From Synanceia verrucosa (lineage: Eukaryota; Chordata; Actinopteri; Perciformes; Synanceiidae): DNA of 64,000 nt. This document shows positions 25,744 through 39,830 of the stretch, in pieces. Numbering within the stretch: the first letter of the stretch is position 1; every line of letters begins with the position of its first letter. A program made the position numbers and the translations under genes. The stretch is from assembly GCA_029721515.1 (NCBI GenBank), contig CM056564.1:6269011-6333010 (forward strand). Reading direction: 5' to 3'. Under the pieces are notes generated by a model, which was given only the letters and a program-made list of their open reading frames with translations, searched no databases and was not told where the DNA came from.

Positions 25744-28700
25744 TCCATTATGATGGACCAACTTCATGGTGCCTCTAAAGGAAAAGGAGGTCTCTTAATG
25801 AATTGCCATTGCAAGAGCAAAACCACCAGCACATCTATAAAGGCCTGCTCATTGACCTCCATTTAAGATACAATTTGTATTTACACATCCATACATCCAC
25901 ATGTTGCTGGTCTCCAGTGAAAATGCTTGATCAGGGAACCATGTTTATATATTATTTACTGATGAACTTTGACAGCATTGGCTCTGCCAGCATGACTGGT
26001 TTCCTTCATTAATCAACCTAACGACACATTTCATCACATATCTAAAGCCTTGATTAATTGATACGTGAACTGTATGTATAAAATAACCCCTGTTAGCCTG
26101 TTGTCCTTGAAGCTGGATAACGAATGCATCACCTTATCTTACCGAATGCTGTGGCTGACATGTAAAATGCTGTGACAAAGAAAATCATTCATCATTTCAT
26201 GTAAAATGCAACTGCAAAAACAGGCTAATAACAGAGTGCAGCCTTGACCCAGCTTTTGACAACTAGTTGGCTTAGTAAGTGAGAACATGTGACGTCTTAA
26301 TGAAAATTAGTGATCAAAGACTGGAGGTAGCTTAATTAGAGCACACATCAAAGTGTCTGAATACCCAAGAGTGAAGCTTCACATTTCCACGTTTGACACA
26401 TGGTGGTTCCCTGAGCATATCACATATCACATCAGCCTCATCTTGGCTGTTTTTCTCTTGACCCAACCCTCCCACCCCCCAATATGTGCTCCAGCATCCT
26501 ATGGAGCAAAAGGTCTTCATAACAGCGCTAATGTTTAACACAGTGGAAAAGCAATACATCACGCTGTGCTCACTCTCTCCTGCCCAGATTTGATGGAATT
26601 CCAAGAATGTCACCGGCAGCTTCGCATCAACACTGCAGCCAGACGTATTGAACAACTTTTTGCCCACGTACAGCACAATACACTGATTTTATAAACAAAA
26701 TTACTCCAGGTGCTTTCTGCATCACTGATCAATCTAATGAAAACAAGGTACCTCTTCTCTCCACATGGTTGCCACAAGACTTTATGTAAACTCCATTAAA
26801 ACAGCGGCAAAAATGTAATTAGTGTTAGGCATCACTAAGCATCAGCTCAGCAGTAATTCACTCCTTTTCTCTTTCTTTCCCTCCTTCTTCCCTCCTAACA
26901 ATTCAGAGTAGGGAGGGATGAAATTTCCCAAGGATCCAGGAAATGCTTACAGGGGATTATACAGGAAACACACAGCTACCTGCACTCTGGCATTAAGTGA
27001 GGCTTAGGTTTCAGTGCAATATGCATATACATGTATACTCCTCCCTGGTGTTTCAGGGAGGATCTCATCTCATACTCATCATATTTTGGGCAGAAGTCCC
27101 TCTGTGACACAATAATGACCTGAAAACAAAGTAGTAGATGCACTGCTGGGTCTTTGTGGTAATCACACAAATATTCTTTGCTTCAGCTACACACACAATC
27201 TGATATCACTAAATAATTAACAATCCTGGACCACTAACCACTATCCTTACCCTAACTGTAAAACTTGACATTTGTCCAGGACTGTTAAGGACTTGGTGAT
27301 ATCAGATCATCCCAGGTACACTGTGCTTACGATAATCATGATATCATCACAATGACTTTATGCACAGTATCTTCATACAGAAGGTTCATGCATGGTTGGA
27401 ACATGTGGTTGATGTTGTGGGTAGGTTTAGGCAACAAAACTATTTTGTTCAGGATGAGAAAAGAGTTGCCTTGGGAAAAGCATGTCTGTAATGTAACATC
27501 ACATATACTTGTATTTTTCTTGTGTTTTGTATGGGGTTTTTTTTTTTTTCGAAAACATGTTTACATGCTTTATTGTTCAAAAAAATCCTGTTTTTCTCAT
27601 GTTTTGTTGTTTCTCTGCCTGAATATGCCTGTCTTTACCTTCAGCCACATTTCACCAGGATTGCAGTGGAGCTGTGTTGCTAAGTAACAGTTTGTTCCAC
27701 ATTTACTTCAAGGCTTACACTGTACACTGCAATGGGAAATAAACTGTGACATATTTTGAAGGTTTATGTTTAAAAATGTGTAATGGGTCTAAATATTGTA
27801 TATTAGTGGCTTCAAAAATGGGCAGAAATGTTGATGGCTTGTTTCAATTTGTGAATACAGGCTGTGTGTAGTTATCTGTATTTATATAGATTTAGAGCTG
27901 CTGTATGGTAATAAAGACATGGAAATCTCAATCTTACAATATGGGACCTTTAAGATAAGAACATAATGGCATGTGACGAAAATGTTTTTGTCTCATGCAG
28001 GACACTAATTAAAAACATGTGAATGGGTTTACATTGGAGTTAGGTGAAATCTGAGATGTGAAGCCCAGGGAGTGAGTTCAGGCTGGAAATATTACATGCA
28101 ACCCCTGATGCTATGGCCATTTATTATATTGTCGCTCTCTTAGTGCTTATGAACAATTTCATTAATGTATATAATATTCAACCAGCAGTCATCAATATAA
28201 AAGGCCTGAATTAATGTTGCTGTCTTTCACACTGACTGATTGCCTTGTCTTCCATACACTAAGTGAATTAAATATGCAGTCTCATGTCAGTTTAAGCACC
28301 TGAGAGGAGAAAAGGAATTAAGAAAACTGATAAAGATGCGTTGTACAGTCCATTAGAGACAAATCAGTTCCCATGATTTAAATTCTATGATGAATATGCA
28401 TGCTTATGAACACAGAAATATTACAGAATATGAGATTCAATTTTAGGACCTCTGGGGTGCACTGCATGAATATCAACTATTGATGATCAAACGTTTAGTT
28501 GGCAGGACCAAGCTGGTGTGGGTTTTTCGGCTTATGCATTCATGCATCCCTGCACTCTTTGAAATTCATGACTGTGTTAAGGCCCCTGGATTTAATTAAA
28601 CCAATTCAGGCGCGGTGGCAAACTGGATTGGTTAATGCAGTGCTGTGGAACAAGGAGAGGCAAACTGGGAGGTCATAGCAGCAGGGAGACCTGAGCTGCT

Positions 28701-31700
28701 GAAGCACTGATAAAAGCAGAGTTGATGGAGTTGTGACACAATGAGGAGATGAGAGGAAATGGCATTGTCACTATGGGAGGTAGATATAGGTACAGCACAT
28801 ATGGTATAATATAGGCTATATATACAGTGCATACAGGTATATCTTGAAACTTGCATTAATTCCCATGAAGAATGCTACTGCTTTATTAGCGTCCCTCTCC
28901 ATGGTGCTGAACTGTAAATGAAAGGTTTGTCCTAACATCTGGACACTATTTGCATTTATTCAAGTGTCGGTTTGTGTGATGCTTTTCCACCAATTCACTG
29001 GCAATTCTCAAGTATCCATTATAATTTTCACAGCACACAGGGACTAACTTGGCTAATGGGGACATGTTGCCACTCACACAAATGCATGGCGTTCAATAGC
29101 TCATGCTCAAGGTGATGAAATTTATTTATGATTCATTTATAAACCCTGTCCAGTGTCAATATTTCCTTTGTAACACAGCTATCTGGTTGACAGTGATAAT
29201 GTTTTGCACAATCACCACTTGATTTTTTTGTAATATTATTTGAAACAACAGTTCCATCTAGCAGCAGTTGGTTTTATTATTTAAACTATTGTTTTAAAGT
29301 TGTCTCAGGTTGATATTTGATGCTGTCTCTTTAATGTTTCTTGCTGACTCACAATGAAATCTGTAAAAATGCAATTTAATTTAATAGCTATGTACTGCAC
29401 ATGATTCATCCTAAACCTGATCATTCTCTAACCCCACAAATTATTGTGGTTAATTAATACTGTTCTCCTTTTGAAGTGACTCTAAATTACTACTGTAGGC
29501 AGTTAACCAGGCATGCCAACAACTGTATCGTACATTAGAGCAGATTAACACACCATAATCCATTAATTTGTTCTTTACACCATTACTCCTGTGTCCACAC
29601 TTTATAATGATGTGTCTCTCTTACTACAACCCCATGCACAGCGCCTCCATATGTGGACAAATCCAGAGCAGCATAAGACCTGCTGTGCCAAGTCCTGGTT
29701 TATAAAGTGGTTGGACAATCACTGCAGGGTTTACCAAACTCATCCACACCAGGAATCATCAATTACCATTCCTGATGTGGGTGAGTCACAAACTGAGCTA
29801 ACTGTGAGGACGTCAGCAGCCGCACCTATAAAATGATGCGGAGATGATGGTAAAGCTTCAGTTGCGTCTGCTTTTTTTAATGATCATACCAAATCAATGA
29901 AATCTGACAGAGGTAAGTATTACAGTTGTCCTGCCCAGATACTAGCATCACTGCATGGCGACAGTAAATATAGACAGTTAATACTGAAACATTTATGCTG
30001 TCTGAAACTGTGGCATCAGCCATCAGCCAATCATGTTGACTGCATTCACTGTTAGCAGTCACAGGTGCTTCAGGTACTATACTATAGCTGTGAAGTAGTT
30101 TATATGAGCGGCTGCACAGAAGTGCAATTTACAGCAATTGCCAGTGACATGATGTGACACAGAGTATCACTCTAAACCACCTTAACAGATGTTTCACTGG
30201 AGAACACACTGGTCCTTTGAGCTGTGCATTCCTCACCTCCAAATGAAACCTGCCAAGTTTATGTGATGACAGAAAGTGATGGCAGGGAGCGCAGGGTGTG
30301 ATTAGAGAAGGGACAGACAGTTCACCAAGGACTGATTTGAGGTTAGAATCAAAGCCTTACAAACATGTAACTGTCCCCACAGGCATGCAGCTGTACATGA
30401 CGCACTAACTGCTGTATGGCATTGTCTACAAAATCTCATCTCATCCTCAGGAAGTTAGAACTAATCCAAAGTGAAAATAAAGGAATGCAGGAATAACATT
30501 GCCATTTGTGAAGCAGCTCTTTTCCATATTTATCGAGATTGCCAATGTTCTGCTGAAACCTGAGGCAGTCCTTCGCTGCCACAACAACAGGTGCTGCAGA
30601 TGTCCACCTGAAGCTCTACCCTGCTGCTGCTCAGCTGCTTATCTTCTCCTGGAATTATATAGCTGCCAATGGTCCATGTTTCTGCAGTTATCCACCACAG
30701 TTGGAACGCTGCTTTAGGGGTTTAGATGCTGACCATGAACCCCTCTATCCCTGGATTGTGTCTGGCTTTTGTCCTGTCTTGTGTCTCTCTCTTTCCTCAG
30801 GCTCAAACATACATAAAAGATATCAGCCACATGGGAAGGTAATTTTGTGGCTTGATGAGCAAACATTGTTCACTTGTTAGTTAAACAGGATTATTATCAC
30901 TCCCTATTCCTAATATTTCTTTATCAAGGGCCAACATTTTCTGCAATGCAACAGTGTTGTAGTAACCTGGTAGGGATGATCATGGAATAACAAACAGCTG
31001 CAGAGAAACAGCATTTCTTTTAAATTAAATTCTGGAGATACATACAGTGATTCTGCACTTTACTGCTTTTTGCACTTCTGATTAGATGCTAAACTGCATT
31101 TTATTGTCTAAGTGCCTCTACTCTATGCAAACACATTAAAGTGGAATCTGATCTAAACCTGGTCACCATGCTTTGCATGCACATTAATGCAGAATGAACA
31201 CATTTTGTTTTCCTTGGCAATAAATGCCTGTCAACAGCTACACTATGATATTGAAGTTGTTCATCACAGCTAGGGATTCTTTATGCACTGAGAAAATGAT
31301 GCACAGAGCTATAAGCTGTGACTTCCACTCAAGGAAAATATGGATTCAAATGTAACTGTGAAGATCATGTTTTCAAACACCTATATATCACTAACCCTGC
31401 ATTCTGGTGTCACTATTCATAGTCAGTATGTTTCAGCTGTCAGTGGATGGTACTGTTTTCAGTGAAGAATACAGAGTGAGCAAACTGTTAATTCAGTTCA
31501 TCTCCTGCTGATATAGGCACGCTATCATTTGGGGGATTGTTGGAATAGCTCTTATTAGTCATAAACTGTACATTAAATACGTGCTCCATCATTATGTGTA
31601 GCCATTACATTGCTTCAGCTTGTTTGATGTGTTTACACTGAGCCACCTTTATGATTAAGGCATCAATTTGAATTCTATCTGCAGCAACAGCAACATCTAC

Positions 31701-33119
31701 AAACTGATGCTACCTGGCAACCGTGTTCTTAAAACTCATGCATTACAAGAATAGGTCTACAGTTTTATGTACGGGTGTGAGCTGTATTGATTTTTTCGAC
31801 TTGGTCTCAAAGGCAATGGAGAGTATCCTCGGCAACCTTGGCTTGTGATTTCATTAAACAACAGCAGACAGTTGCAGCCTTTCCCAGAATAGGAGAGGGG
31901 CATTGTCCACCACACAATTTGGTGTTGTGAAAATCAAATTGCTGGACTTTCTGCATGCCATAAAGGTGTACAGTGTTGTGGTGGCATGCTGCATTCTTCA
32001 AAACAACACCATTAGTCATGGGGTGCCAGGATGACTAATGCCCACAGGCCTGATCTGACTCAACCAGTTTGGCCCTGCAAAGTGAAATGACAGAGGGAAA
32101 ATATGACAGGATTTCTTCCATAGGTTTACATAAACATGTTTCCTTTTTTGTAGCATGTTGCTTAATTTATATTGGTTGCTTTGCATTTCATTTATTGATA
32201 TATAAGTTAAGCTGCATAATGTTTTATTGACATATTGTTTTGGCCTCGTGTTCAAAAGGGATGCATTTATTTCTCATATTCATTTGAAAAAAAACCTCAT
32301 GTGGTAAATCTGGTCCACAGTGTGGCTCATCAGGTGGTGCTGTGGTTTCTAGTGTCACATGTCAGTTGAGTGTGAGCACCAAGTCTATTTCTCCACTACA
32401 GCTGCTGCCCAAGAGAGACTGATAGGAGTCACATATGCAGAGGCAATAGGCGGTGGCCTCATTGCTGATTGATCCTTATCCTCCCTTCAAAGCCTGGGCT
32501 GGAGTCCTCTGGCTCAGCTCACATCTCCTACTGGTAACAGCTGTTTTATCGCTGGTCTACGACAACTTTTCTAACAGCCACCCGCTCTGCATACTAGTGA
32601 ACAGAGAAAAGGTCACATTCTTTATCTGCTGCAGCAGGATAAGCAATGAGAAACAAATCCATATGTGAAGGAAATGGATGCAAAGAAAAGTAAGGGATAG
32701 CAGAGTTTTATTCTCACCTCTTCTTGCACACACAGATCATTCTAAATGTAAATAGCTGGCTTTTTTTTTGACATTTAGATGCAAGGAGTGAAGAGGAAGT
32801 TTTAAAGGTGAGACTTTATTGTGAGCAGTTATAATACCTGACTAGCATCTGATCTGTGCTGACAGTATCTCACATGGTAGAGCATGTGATCCACTATTCA
32901 AAGGAGATATGCAGCGAACTGTATGAATGGAGCACCTCACCAAAATATGTGACATGTTCTGCAGTGGTGTGTCTTGTCTGTGTGTAAAACAATCACATGC
33001 AATGAATTTGTTTGGAAAGAAGATGATTGATGATTGAGATATTACAAAGCAAAATATAAAATTCCTAAAGTTTTCACAATTATTTGACGGTGCTCAATAT
33101 GACTTTAAAAATTAAGTTA
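25744..33119. other. Long non-coding interval, no gene or clear repeat seen
   Basis: About 7.4 kb of AT-rich unique-looking sequence. Open frames such as 26332-26676 (minus, 114 residues) and 27352-27687 (plus, 111 residues) have overlapping antisense frames or T-run-driven hydrophobic sequence and no domain. No tRNA, snoRNA or splice-bounded exon could be supported. This quiet stretch is where conserved non-coding elements could hide, but that needs cross-species comparison. Confidence 0.4.
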
Positions 33120-33725
33120 TTTCTGTCATGTCTTGTCATTTGTCATGTTTTTCAGTTTGTCTTCATGTTGTCTTGTTAGTTCCTGCTTTATTTTGTAGTA
33201 TTGTCTTCTTGTGTTATGTCTAGTTTTACTTCCTGTTTGTGTTTGTTTTCACTCTTTTGTGATTGGCTGACTCTCCTCTGATTGTTTCCACCTGTGCATG
33301 GTTACCTCAGCTTCCATGTCCATGTGTCCATGTCTATGCATGCGTGTTCGAACCAGGTTTTCATGTTTCTGTTAGTTTTGTGTTGGATCTTTCTTTTTGT
33401 TACTTTGTCTTGTTAAGTCCAGAGTAGATCCTCATTTTCTCATAAGTGCTTTTTGTTTGTTCCTTGTTCCTAGTGTTTGGATTTCCAGTGTTTTCCCTCT
33501 TTGTTTCAAGTTGTTTCCTTGTTTGAGTGGTTTCAATTTGTTACTTTAGTTTAGTGAATCACTTGTGATAGGTTGAGGTTTCTAGTTTTGACTTTTTAGT
33601 TGTTAGTTAGTTTTTCGTCTTTGTGAGTGGTCTTTTGTTGATTAAACACTTTTTGTTTGTTGCCATAGTTTTTGTTTGTACTTTAGCCCTGTTTCTTCCC
33701 AAAGTCAAGTCAATGTTTGTGATTT
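33120..33725 (+). repeat. T-rich LTR/UTR-like unit
   Basis: A strand-biased, TTTGT-rich stretch. It begins 'ctgtcatgtcttgtcatttg', contains 'tgtgattggctgactctcc' and 'gattgtttccacctgtgcat', and ends near 'gattaaacactttttgtttg'. It resembles the minus-strand unit at 19350-20040 in motif order. Probably a solo LTR or UTR of a retroelement, with no coding remains. Confidence 0.45.
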
Positions 33726-35379
33726 TATTCATGTCTGTATGATTATAAATATTATTTATCTATGACTGAGGCAGCAGTGTTAACGTAAGGGGGGACTGGA
33801 GGATGAGTGTTGCGTTTCCAAGACAACAGTATCAGTAGGGATGGTGTTATCAACTGGATCCACCACGTCAGTGTAGTGCAAAGCAGCAATCATGAGCTAG
33901 CAGGACACATACACTACAAGTCTATGTTAACAAAGCACAGAGAAGCTCTGATTACAACACTTCATTCTCTGCTCAGGTTGACATTACTGCTCTATATCTT
34001 TACATAGACTATAGTGTTTTGTTGCCATCTTAATGTTCTACATGTCGAAGAGAGATTTTTGAATGTATTATTTGAGGTGAACATAACTAAGTTGTGCCAG
34101 ACATGACCGATGCTCACTAATTAACTAACTGACTCCATCTGTATAATATGCTTGTGTAAGGAGGAATGATGGGCAGGAGGTCTACATCAGTTTCTGAGCT
34201 CAAATAATGTCCTAGAGCAGGTATAATTAACACCTCTGAGACAAATAATTATGGATTTGATTGACCATCCAGCGTATAACTGACATGTGAGTACTTCATC
34301 TCTGTGTCAGATATAATTAATACAACTGTTTGAACTATTGGAAAAGCTGCATTTCATACTGTACATATACTGGAATAATTAAATTGGTTTAAAAAAGAAT
34401 AAAAAACAAGCTGCTGCAACTAACTGCTCGTTAGTGCTGTCACTTGTCAGTTTGTTGCTTAAGGGTTGTCTCATCTATCGCTCATATCATTAACAGATCC
34501 TGACTGTCTTCTTCCAGAGATGACAGCAAAGGAAAGCAAACATTTTCTTTTTTTCTACCTGCAAATTAAAATGTGGCAGATTTCAATCATATCATGGTTG
34601 TACATTACATTATTTACATTAAACAACTCAAATGTATTTAAATACTCAAGTATCTGAGTGAATTCATCCTGGAAACAGAATGGGTAGTTTTACATAATTC
34701 ACTGATCATCCCAGCTTTTTTATGCAAGCTGCTTAATGTTTCACACTGACAGGGTCTGGCAGTAGCCATCAACCATCAACAAGTCCATGAAACGTGATGA
34801 AAGACTGGAGTTCTGCACGTCTTTCTTCTTCAAATATATTCTTAAGCATGTATTTTAATGCCTTATCATGCAAGGACTACACAGTTAAAGCCAAATATAC
34901 TCTCGCTTTACCTTGCAGTAAACCCTGCACACAGGGCACATAGGAGAAAGGCCTGTTTTTAACGTGGAATGCCAGTCGATATGGGCATATCCATCAGTGT
35001 TTGTCTCCCACTGAGATACTGAGATGATGGATGGATCTAATGGATTGATTTAAGCCTGGCTCCCCTACTGACTGACTGAATAACCCAATGAATGCTAGAG
35101 CAAATAACTTCAGCTGGCGGGGGGAGGCATTTATACTGTGCACTTCCTCCACACTCAAGTTCATCCATCACTCTGGCCAATTGTTTAGTTAATGCTCTCA
35201 CAAGGTTATTGCGGATGCTTGATTATTTCTTAATAAGGAAATGACCTGACACCAATACTGCCAGATCACTTTGTTCATGTTTAATATCATAAAGATTTTT
35301 TCACTCTTCTTAAAGTGACTGATTAAAAAGCCGTGGATGGAGAATATTTTGTTTTATAGTTTTTATTTTAACATACGAT
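33726..35379. other. Non-coding sequence, nothing recognised
   Basis: AT-rich with no supported feature. Confidence 0.4.
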
Positions 35380-35734
35380 CAGAGGTGTAGTCTGGTTTAT
35401 TCTAGTGGGTGTACTCCCATTAGTCTACACAGGTGGACTGAACCATTTTACTGAATAGAGGGGAGGAGGGTGTTAAAAAACAAACAAACTTTTTATTACC
35501 AACATATTGTAAATAACATATATATGTGTGACTGTAAGTTTATTACTGAATGTCATATTATATTATGAGTATTGTAATTGTATTAGGGGCCTCTCTGGGC
35601 TCCTGTTAACCGTGGACCCATAGAATCCTCACTGATACGTATCTTTGAGCATTTATAGTGGATATACAGTAATTCTGGACGTTTTCTAGTGGGTATACAG
35701 CGTATACCTGCATATCATGTGGGCTACACCTCTG
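35380..35734. mobile_element. hAT-like non-autonomous element (CAGAGGTGTAG ends)
   Basis: The element starts with CAGAGGTGTAG at 35380 and ends with CTACACCTCTG at 35734. The flanking octamers 'catacgat' and 'cataatat' match at 6 of 8 positions, consistent with a decayed 8-bp duplication of hAT type. The internal 330 bp has no transposase. Near the right end it contains 'tctagtgggtatacag', echoing 'tctagtgggtgtac' near the left end, so subterminal repeats are present. A partial relative is at 2785-2955. Confidence 0.65.
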
Positions 35735-38700
35735 CATAATATGGTGTCTGTAGGAGAATCATGAGCACCTATTAGTAATCTCAGGGTGAGAGTGTACTGT
35801 ACAGAACAGTAACAGTAACATAGTAATAACAGGTCAACAATATATATTTGTAATATATACTTGAAAGAGGAGAAGGCAAATAAGTGGCAATATTTGGGGG
35901 TGGGAAGCCAGTGAGGGATTACACTTTTGCTGTAGCAGCAGTGACTCCTGCTGGTCGGTCTGTGTGGAGGAAGCTGGTGAAAATATTTGCAAAATGCTGA
36001 TATATCTGAGTTCCCTCTTAATAGTACAGGAAGTGCTTCAAAACAACATGCCTAACATATTAAACCCAAATTGAATAGATATAGTGTTGACAAGCTATCT
36101 TCCCCATCTTGATTTGCCCAGAGTAACCTAAATAATTCAGCATCCAATATGATGTTAAAAATAGTAAAAGTGTTGTATGGTAATTCAGGATACTCTTTGA
36201 TTGTTTTGTAATTAGTTTTGATTTGTGATTAATACATGAGCACTCTTTAATCCTGGATATCTAGTCTATAGTCTATAAATCCTTTTATTCTACTGTGTCT
36301 CTGTTCAAGGACTCAAGCTGTGGATATTGACATTTAATATTCACTTTGAATATCTACTGTCACCTCTCTGCTTCTTCTTTCTTCCCATTTAAGGCAAAAT
36401 GGGACGGTGAAATCAAAAACAGTCACCTGCATCATTTTGGACTTTGACAAAGCTTTCTCTTTCCATTTGCTTGTTTCCAGCCTGCTGAAGAAACGTGTCG
36501 TGCGTCGTTGTCTCTGTATAACAGGACGCAGGCAGAAATATAAAAGACATTTGAGTCGACGATCCTCCATGAATTAAACATACAGCTCGGCTGGAAGCAT
36601 GTGGATCAAAAATATGCACAGATTTATGCTGATTGCATAAGAAAAATTGGATAAGTCAGTATCACAGCAGCTTATGTCAGACAAAAAAAGACCAGACTTT
36701 TTTGAGTATCATTCAGCGTATGTCACAGAAACTCTTATTCTGTTTTTTGTTGTTGTTGTTTTTTTTAACAAGGACACACAGATGACTCCTGAGCAGCTCA
36801 TTATCATTACAGAGGAGGCGAGCGAATCATTTTGATCTGGTGTCAGCTGAACAATGAACCATGCCTCCTTGTGGCCGCCTGGGGTCAGATAGGCTAACTG
36901 GCACAGGGAAAGTCAACAGATGAGCAAACAAACAAACAAACAAGCGACTGAGCCCTGGATCCACGAGGCGTGCTGCATATAAACACTGCTGTCACTTCCC
37001 TCAAAATGTCAGGCCATTAGCACAGAACTAGAACTACCTGAGGAGCTCATGTGATGTAACCTCACATCTGCTCTGTGTTTGTGTGGACCATGTCTCTGGA
37101 TAGAATAGACAGCTAAATGACCATCTGGAGTTTGAACTGAAAATTTAGATCAAAGCTGTCATCAGTAAATTTTATTGTATTTCTTATTAACACACTTTCA
37201 GGCATTATTTGATATCTCTACATGAATTCAGGCCCTCACTCATCTCTCCAGGAGTGTTACATCCTGCAAGGTGAGAGGCTTCCTGTTAACTCCTGGAGTT
37301 TTTTTTGGCAACATCGGCTTCTCCTTTGTTTTACACTGACACCTGTGTTTTGCCTCTGTGTGTTTTCAAGCGGCACTTTGCCCTTGTTGTAATGGAGAAA
37401 GGCTGACTGATTGGGCAGGACAGATGACTATTCAAGTTTGGGCCAGAGCCAATCCCGATCCCTCCTCTGGTTTCCTCGCTCAAGGTCGGCGGTGGAAGGA
37501 GTGGAAAGGGTGTCACTCTGTCTCCCAGAGGTACAAATCAACATGGCAGACAAGCAAAACACCTGAGCTTTCTCAGCACTCATTTAAGTCCTTGAGGTGA
37601 ACTCGCCTTACTTTGTTCATAACTTGTACGCAGCAGTAACTGTAACATATCCTTGATGTGCAGGTCTTTTGTACCCTTAACATACATGACAAGGTCACTT
37701 ATGATCTTATGATGGGTCTCTTTTGTTCGCTGTGAAAAGCAGATGAGAAGGAGCAGGGAGCAGAAGTCAACAATGGACCTTTTTTCATCATATCTATGGA
37801 CTGCAGCACACAAAACATACCAGTCACACATAATAGAATGTCTGATCATATTAATTAAATGATTTCATGACACAGACATTTTCTGTCTGTAGTTACTGTC
37901 AGCATTTCTTAAATATTTCAGTTCAAAACGCAGAAAGTTTTTGTTTGCCTCACATAATAATCCATTTATTGTGTTTAGTTTTGAAACGAGAGGAAATTGA
38001 GAGCTGCGTTCTTAAGAAGGGAAAACAGATAATTGGTCTCAGAGGATGCCATGCATCATCTGAACTTTGTTCCCAGATATGTTTATGCTGTGTTAAGATG
38101 TACATTGCCAGTGGCGCAGTTGGCAGGGAGCCCAGTTTGACTTTTTTTCCAACACACTGTTTACTTTCATAACACTTTGGCTAACAAACTCGCAACTACC
38201 TAATATGTCAAGACTAAAATATATTATGAAAAGTATAACATTTAGATTGTTCATCCTTCCAGAGATGTGAAATGTGAAATCCTCTTAGTGTCTGTGCCAT
38301 GTATACATGTTTCTATTCATGAACCACATGTTAAGAGCTCAATTATTTAAAACATATAGTTTGTATATGCACGGGGTGTTCGGGAATATTCTCATCTTCT
38401 CGTTTCATTTGCAACAAAAACTGAAACACAAGTGCAGTAAAATAATAATAAAAGGCAGTTTTTGTCTGTCAATTATTTCATTTTATTGTTGACCTGAATT
38501 ATTAATCACATTTTCTGCAGCATTTTTCCGCTTGCACTTACATACATGTATAATGAGTTCACGCTCATCAAAAGACGTTCCTAGTGAAAACAGTAACATA
38601 TAACGTATCATACTGTAAGCCTTGACTTGACACATGATGCATGTGTTCGTTCGTGTTCCTGATCTGGTGTTTTTTTTCTCTGCCCCTTGAGAGCGATGCG

Positions 38701-39600
38701 CTCCACAGAAAAAAAAGCTGGATCAGAATCCCAGCTTTATTGCAAGATCACTGATTGGCAGTTGCTCTAACCTCTGGGGCAATATTGCTCCAATCACCAA
38801 AGTCAGTGCATCTTCACCTTTGCATGAATGTCAGAAGCTTCAGGGCAAGATTACTGGAGAGGCTTTGGTGGGAACCCAGATAGTCAATTCTGACATTTCA
38901 TTTCCATAAAACACAAGGAGTGGAATATCTCTGCAGACTACGCGAGTGCAATTCTTCCCAATCAGATGATGGTACAGCAACATTATGGCACAGATGGTAT
39001 GTTTTTCTTTGGCCTCACGGGTGTGATGTCTCAGCTGGGAGGAAAGGACATAATCATAACATACTGTATATCTGCCCATTTGATTTTCCTCCCTGCTCTC
39101 ATATGTTCTTTTATTCAAAGCATCTCATGCTATATGCATCTTAATATGCTTTGTTCTTTATGACCAAAATCCCTGATGAGTCAAATTTCAGCGGTTGATG
39201 CATGATACACTTTCATACTCGTCTGTTGAGTCTGTATTAATGCTTCTGTATAAAACAATAAAGTATAACAACATTAGATTATTTTGTGATAATTTAAAAC
39301 ATGACAAGCTGCATTCTGGTAGTCATGCTCTGCCCATAGTGTTGTATTTTACACTGTTTCATCCAGCACTCAAATACAGCAGTGGAGAGATAGAGAGACC
39401 TTTCGGCTGACTACATTGCTCTGCATCTCCAACAACACAAAGTGTATAGAGCATGTCCCAGGAGGCTGCTTCTTTGGTTTTGAATAGTGATGATGTTTTT
39501 ACATGATTGTCCAGTTTCTAAACAGCACAAACGCTGCATTCAAATAACTTTCTAGAAGCTTTTATCTCATTAGGGGAGCATTTCCTTTAATCAGAAAAGA
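35735..39600. other. Non-coding sequence with minor simple repeats
   Basis: Includes an (AAAC)n run near 36925-36942. The frames at 36334-36619, 37331-37849 and 37867-38172 overlap antisense frames and lack domains. Nothing else recognised. Confidence 0.4.
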
Positions 39601-39828
39601 GAGCTGTGGATTGGTCCGTTAAAAATATCGCTTTCATGGATACTTTTTTCAGCTGTGAGATGAGTCTTTATGAAATGGACTGATTCCTTAGGATTGTGCA
39701 GAATGCGCTTTTCACATTAAGAGACTGAGGATTGACAGGGAAAACACAAACACACACGGTTGATTTGAACCCACGACTTTCACACTGTAGAGCAGTTCAT
39801 CTGTCTTGACTCTGTAAGGTGAACTTAA
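39601..39828 (-). mobile_element. SINE-like copy with tRNA-like head (copy 1 of 3)
   Basis: On the minus strand the head reads 'acagagtcaagacag', then 'gaactgctctacagtgtg', then 'gtcgtgggttcaaatc'. The last contains a good RNA polymerase III B box (GGTTCAAATC). The body then shares 'ttttccctgtcaa', 'tgtgaaaagc', 'ggaatcagt' and 'gactcatctcacagctgaaa' with the copy at 42655-43010. The 3' end is uncertain. Confidence 0.6.
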
Positions 39829-39830
39829 AC

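Noticed and set aside
26332..26676. 114-residue minus-strand open frame
   Set aside because: No recognisable domain and an overlapping plus-strand frame. Length is within chance expectation for 64 kb.
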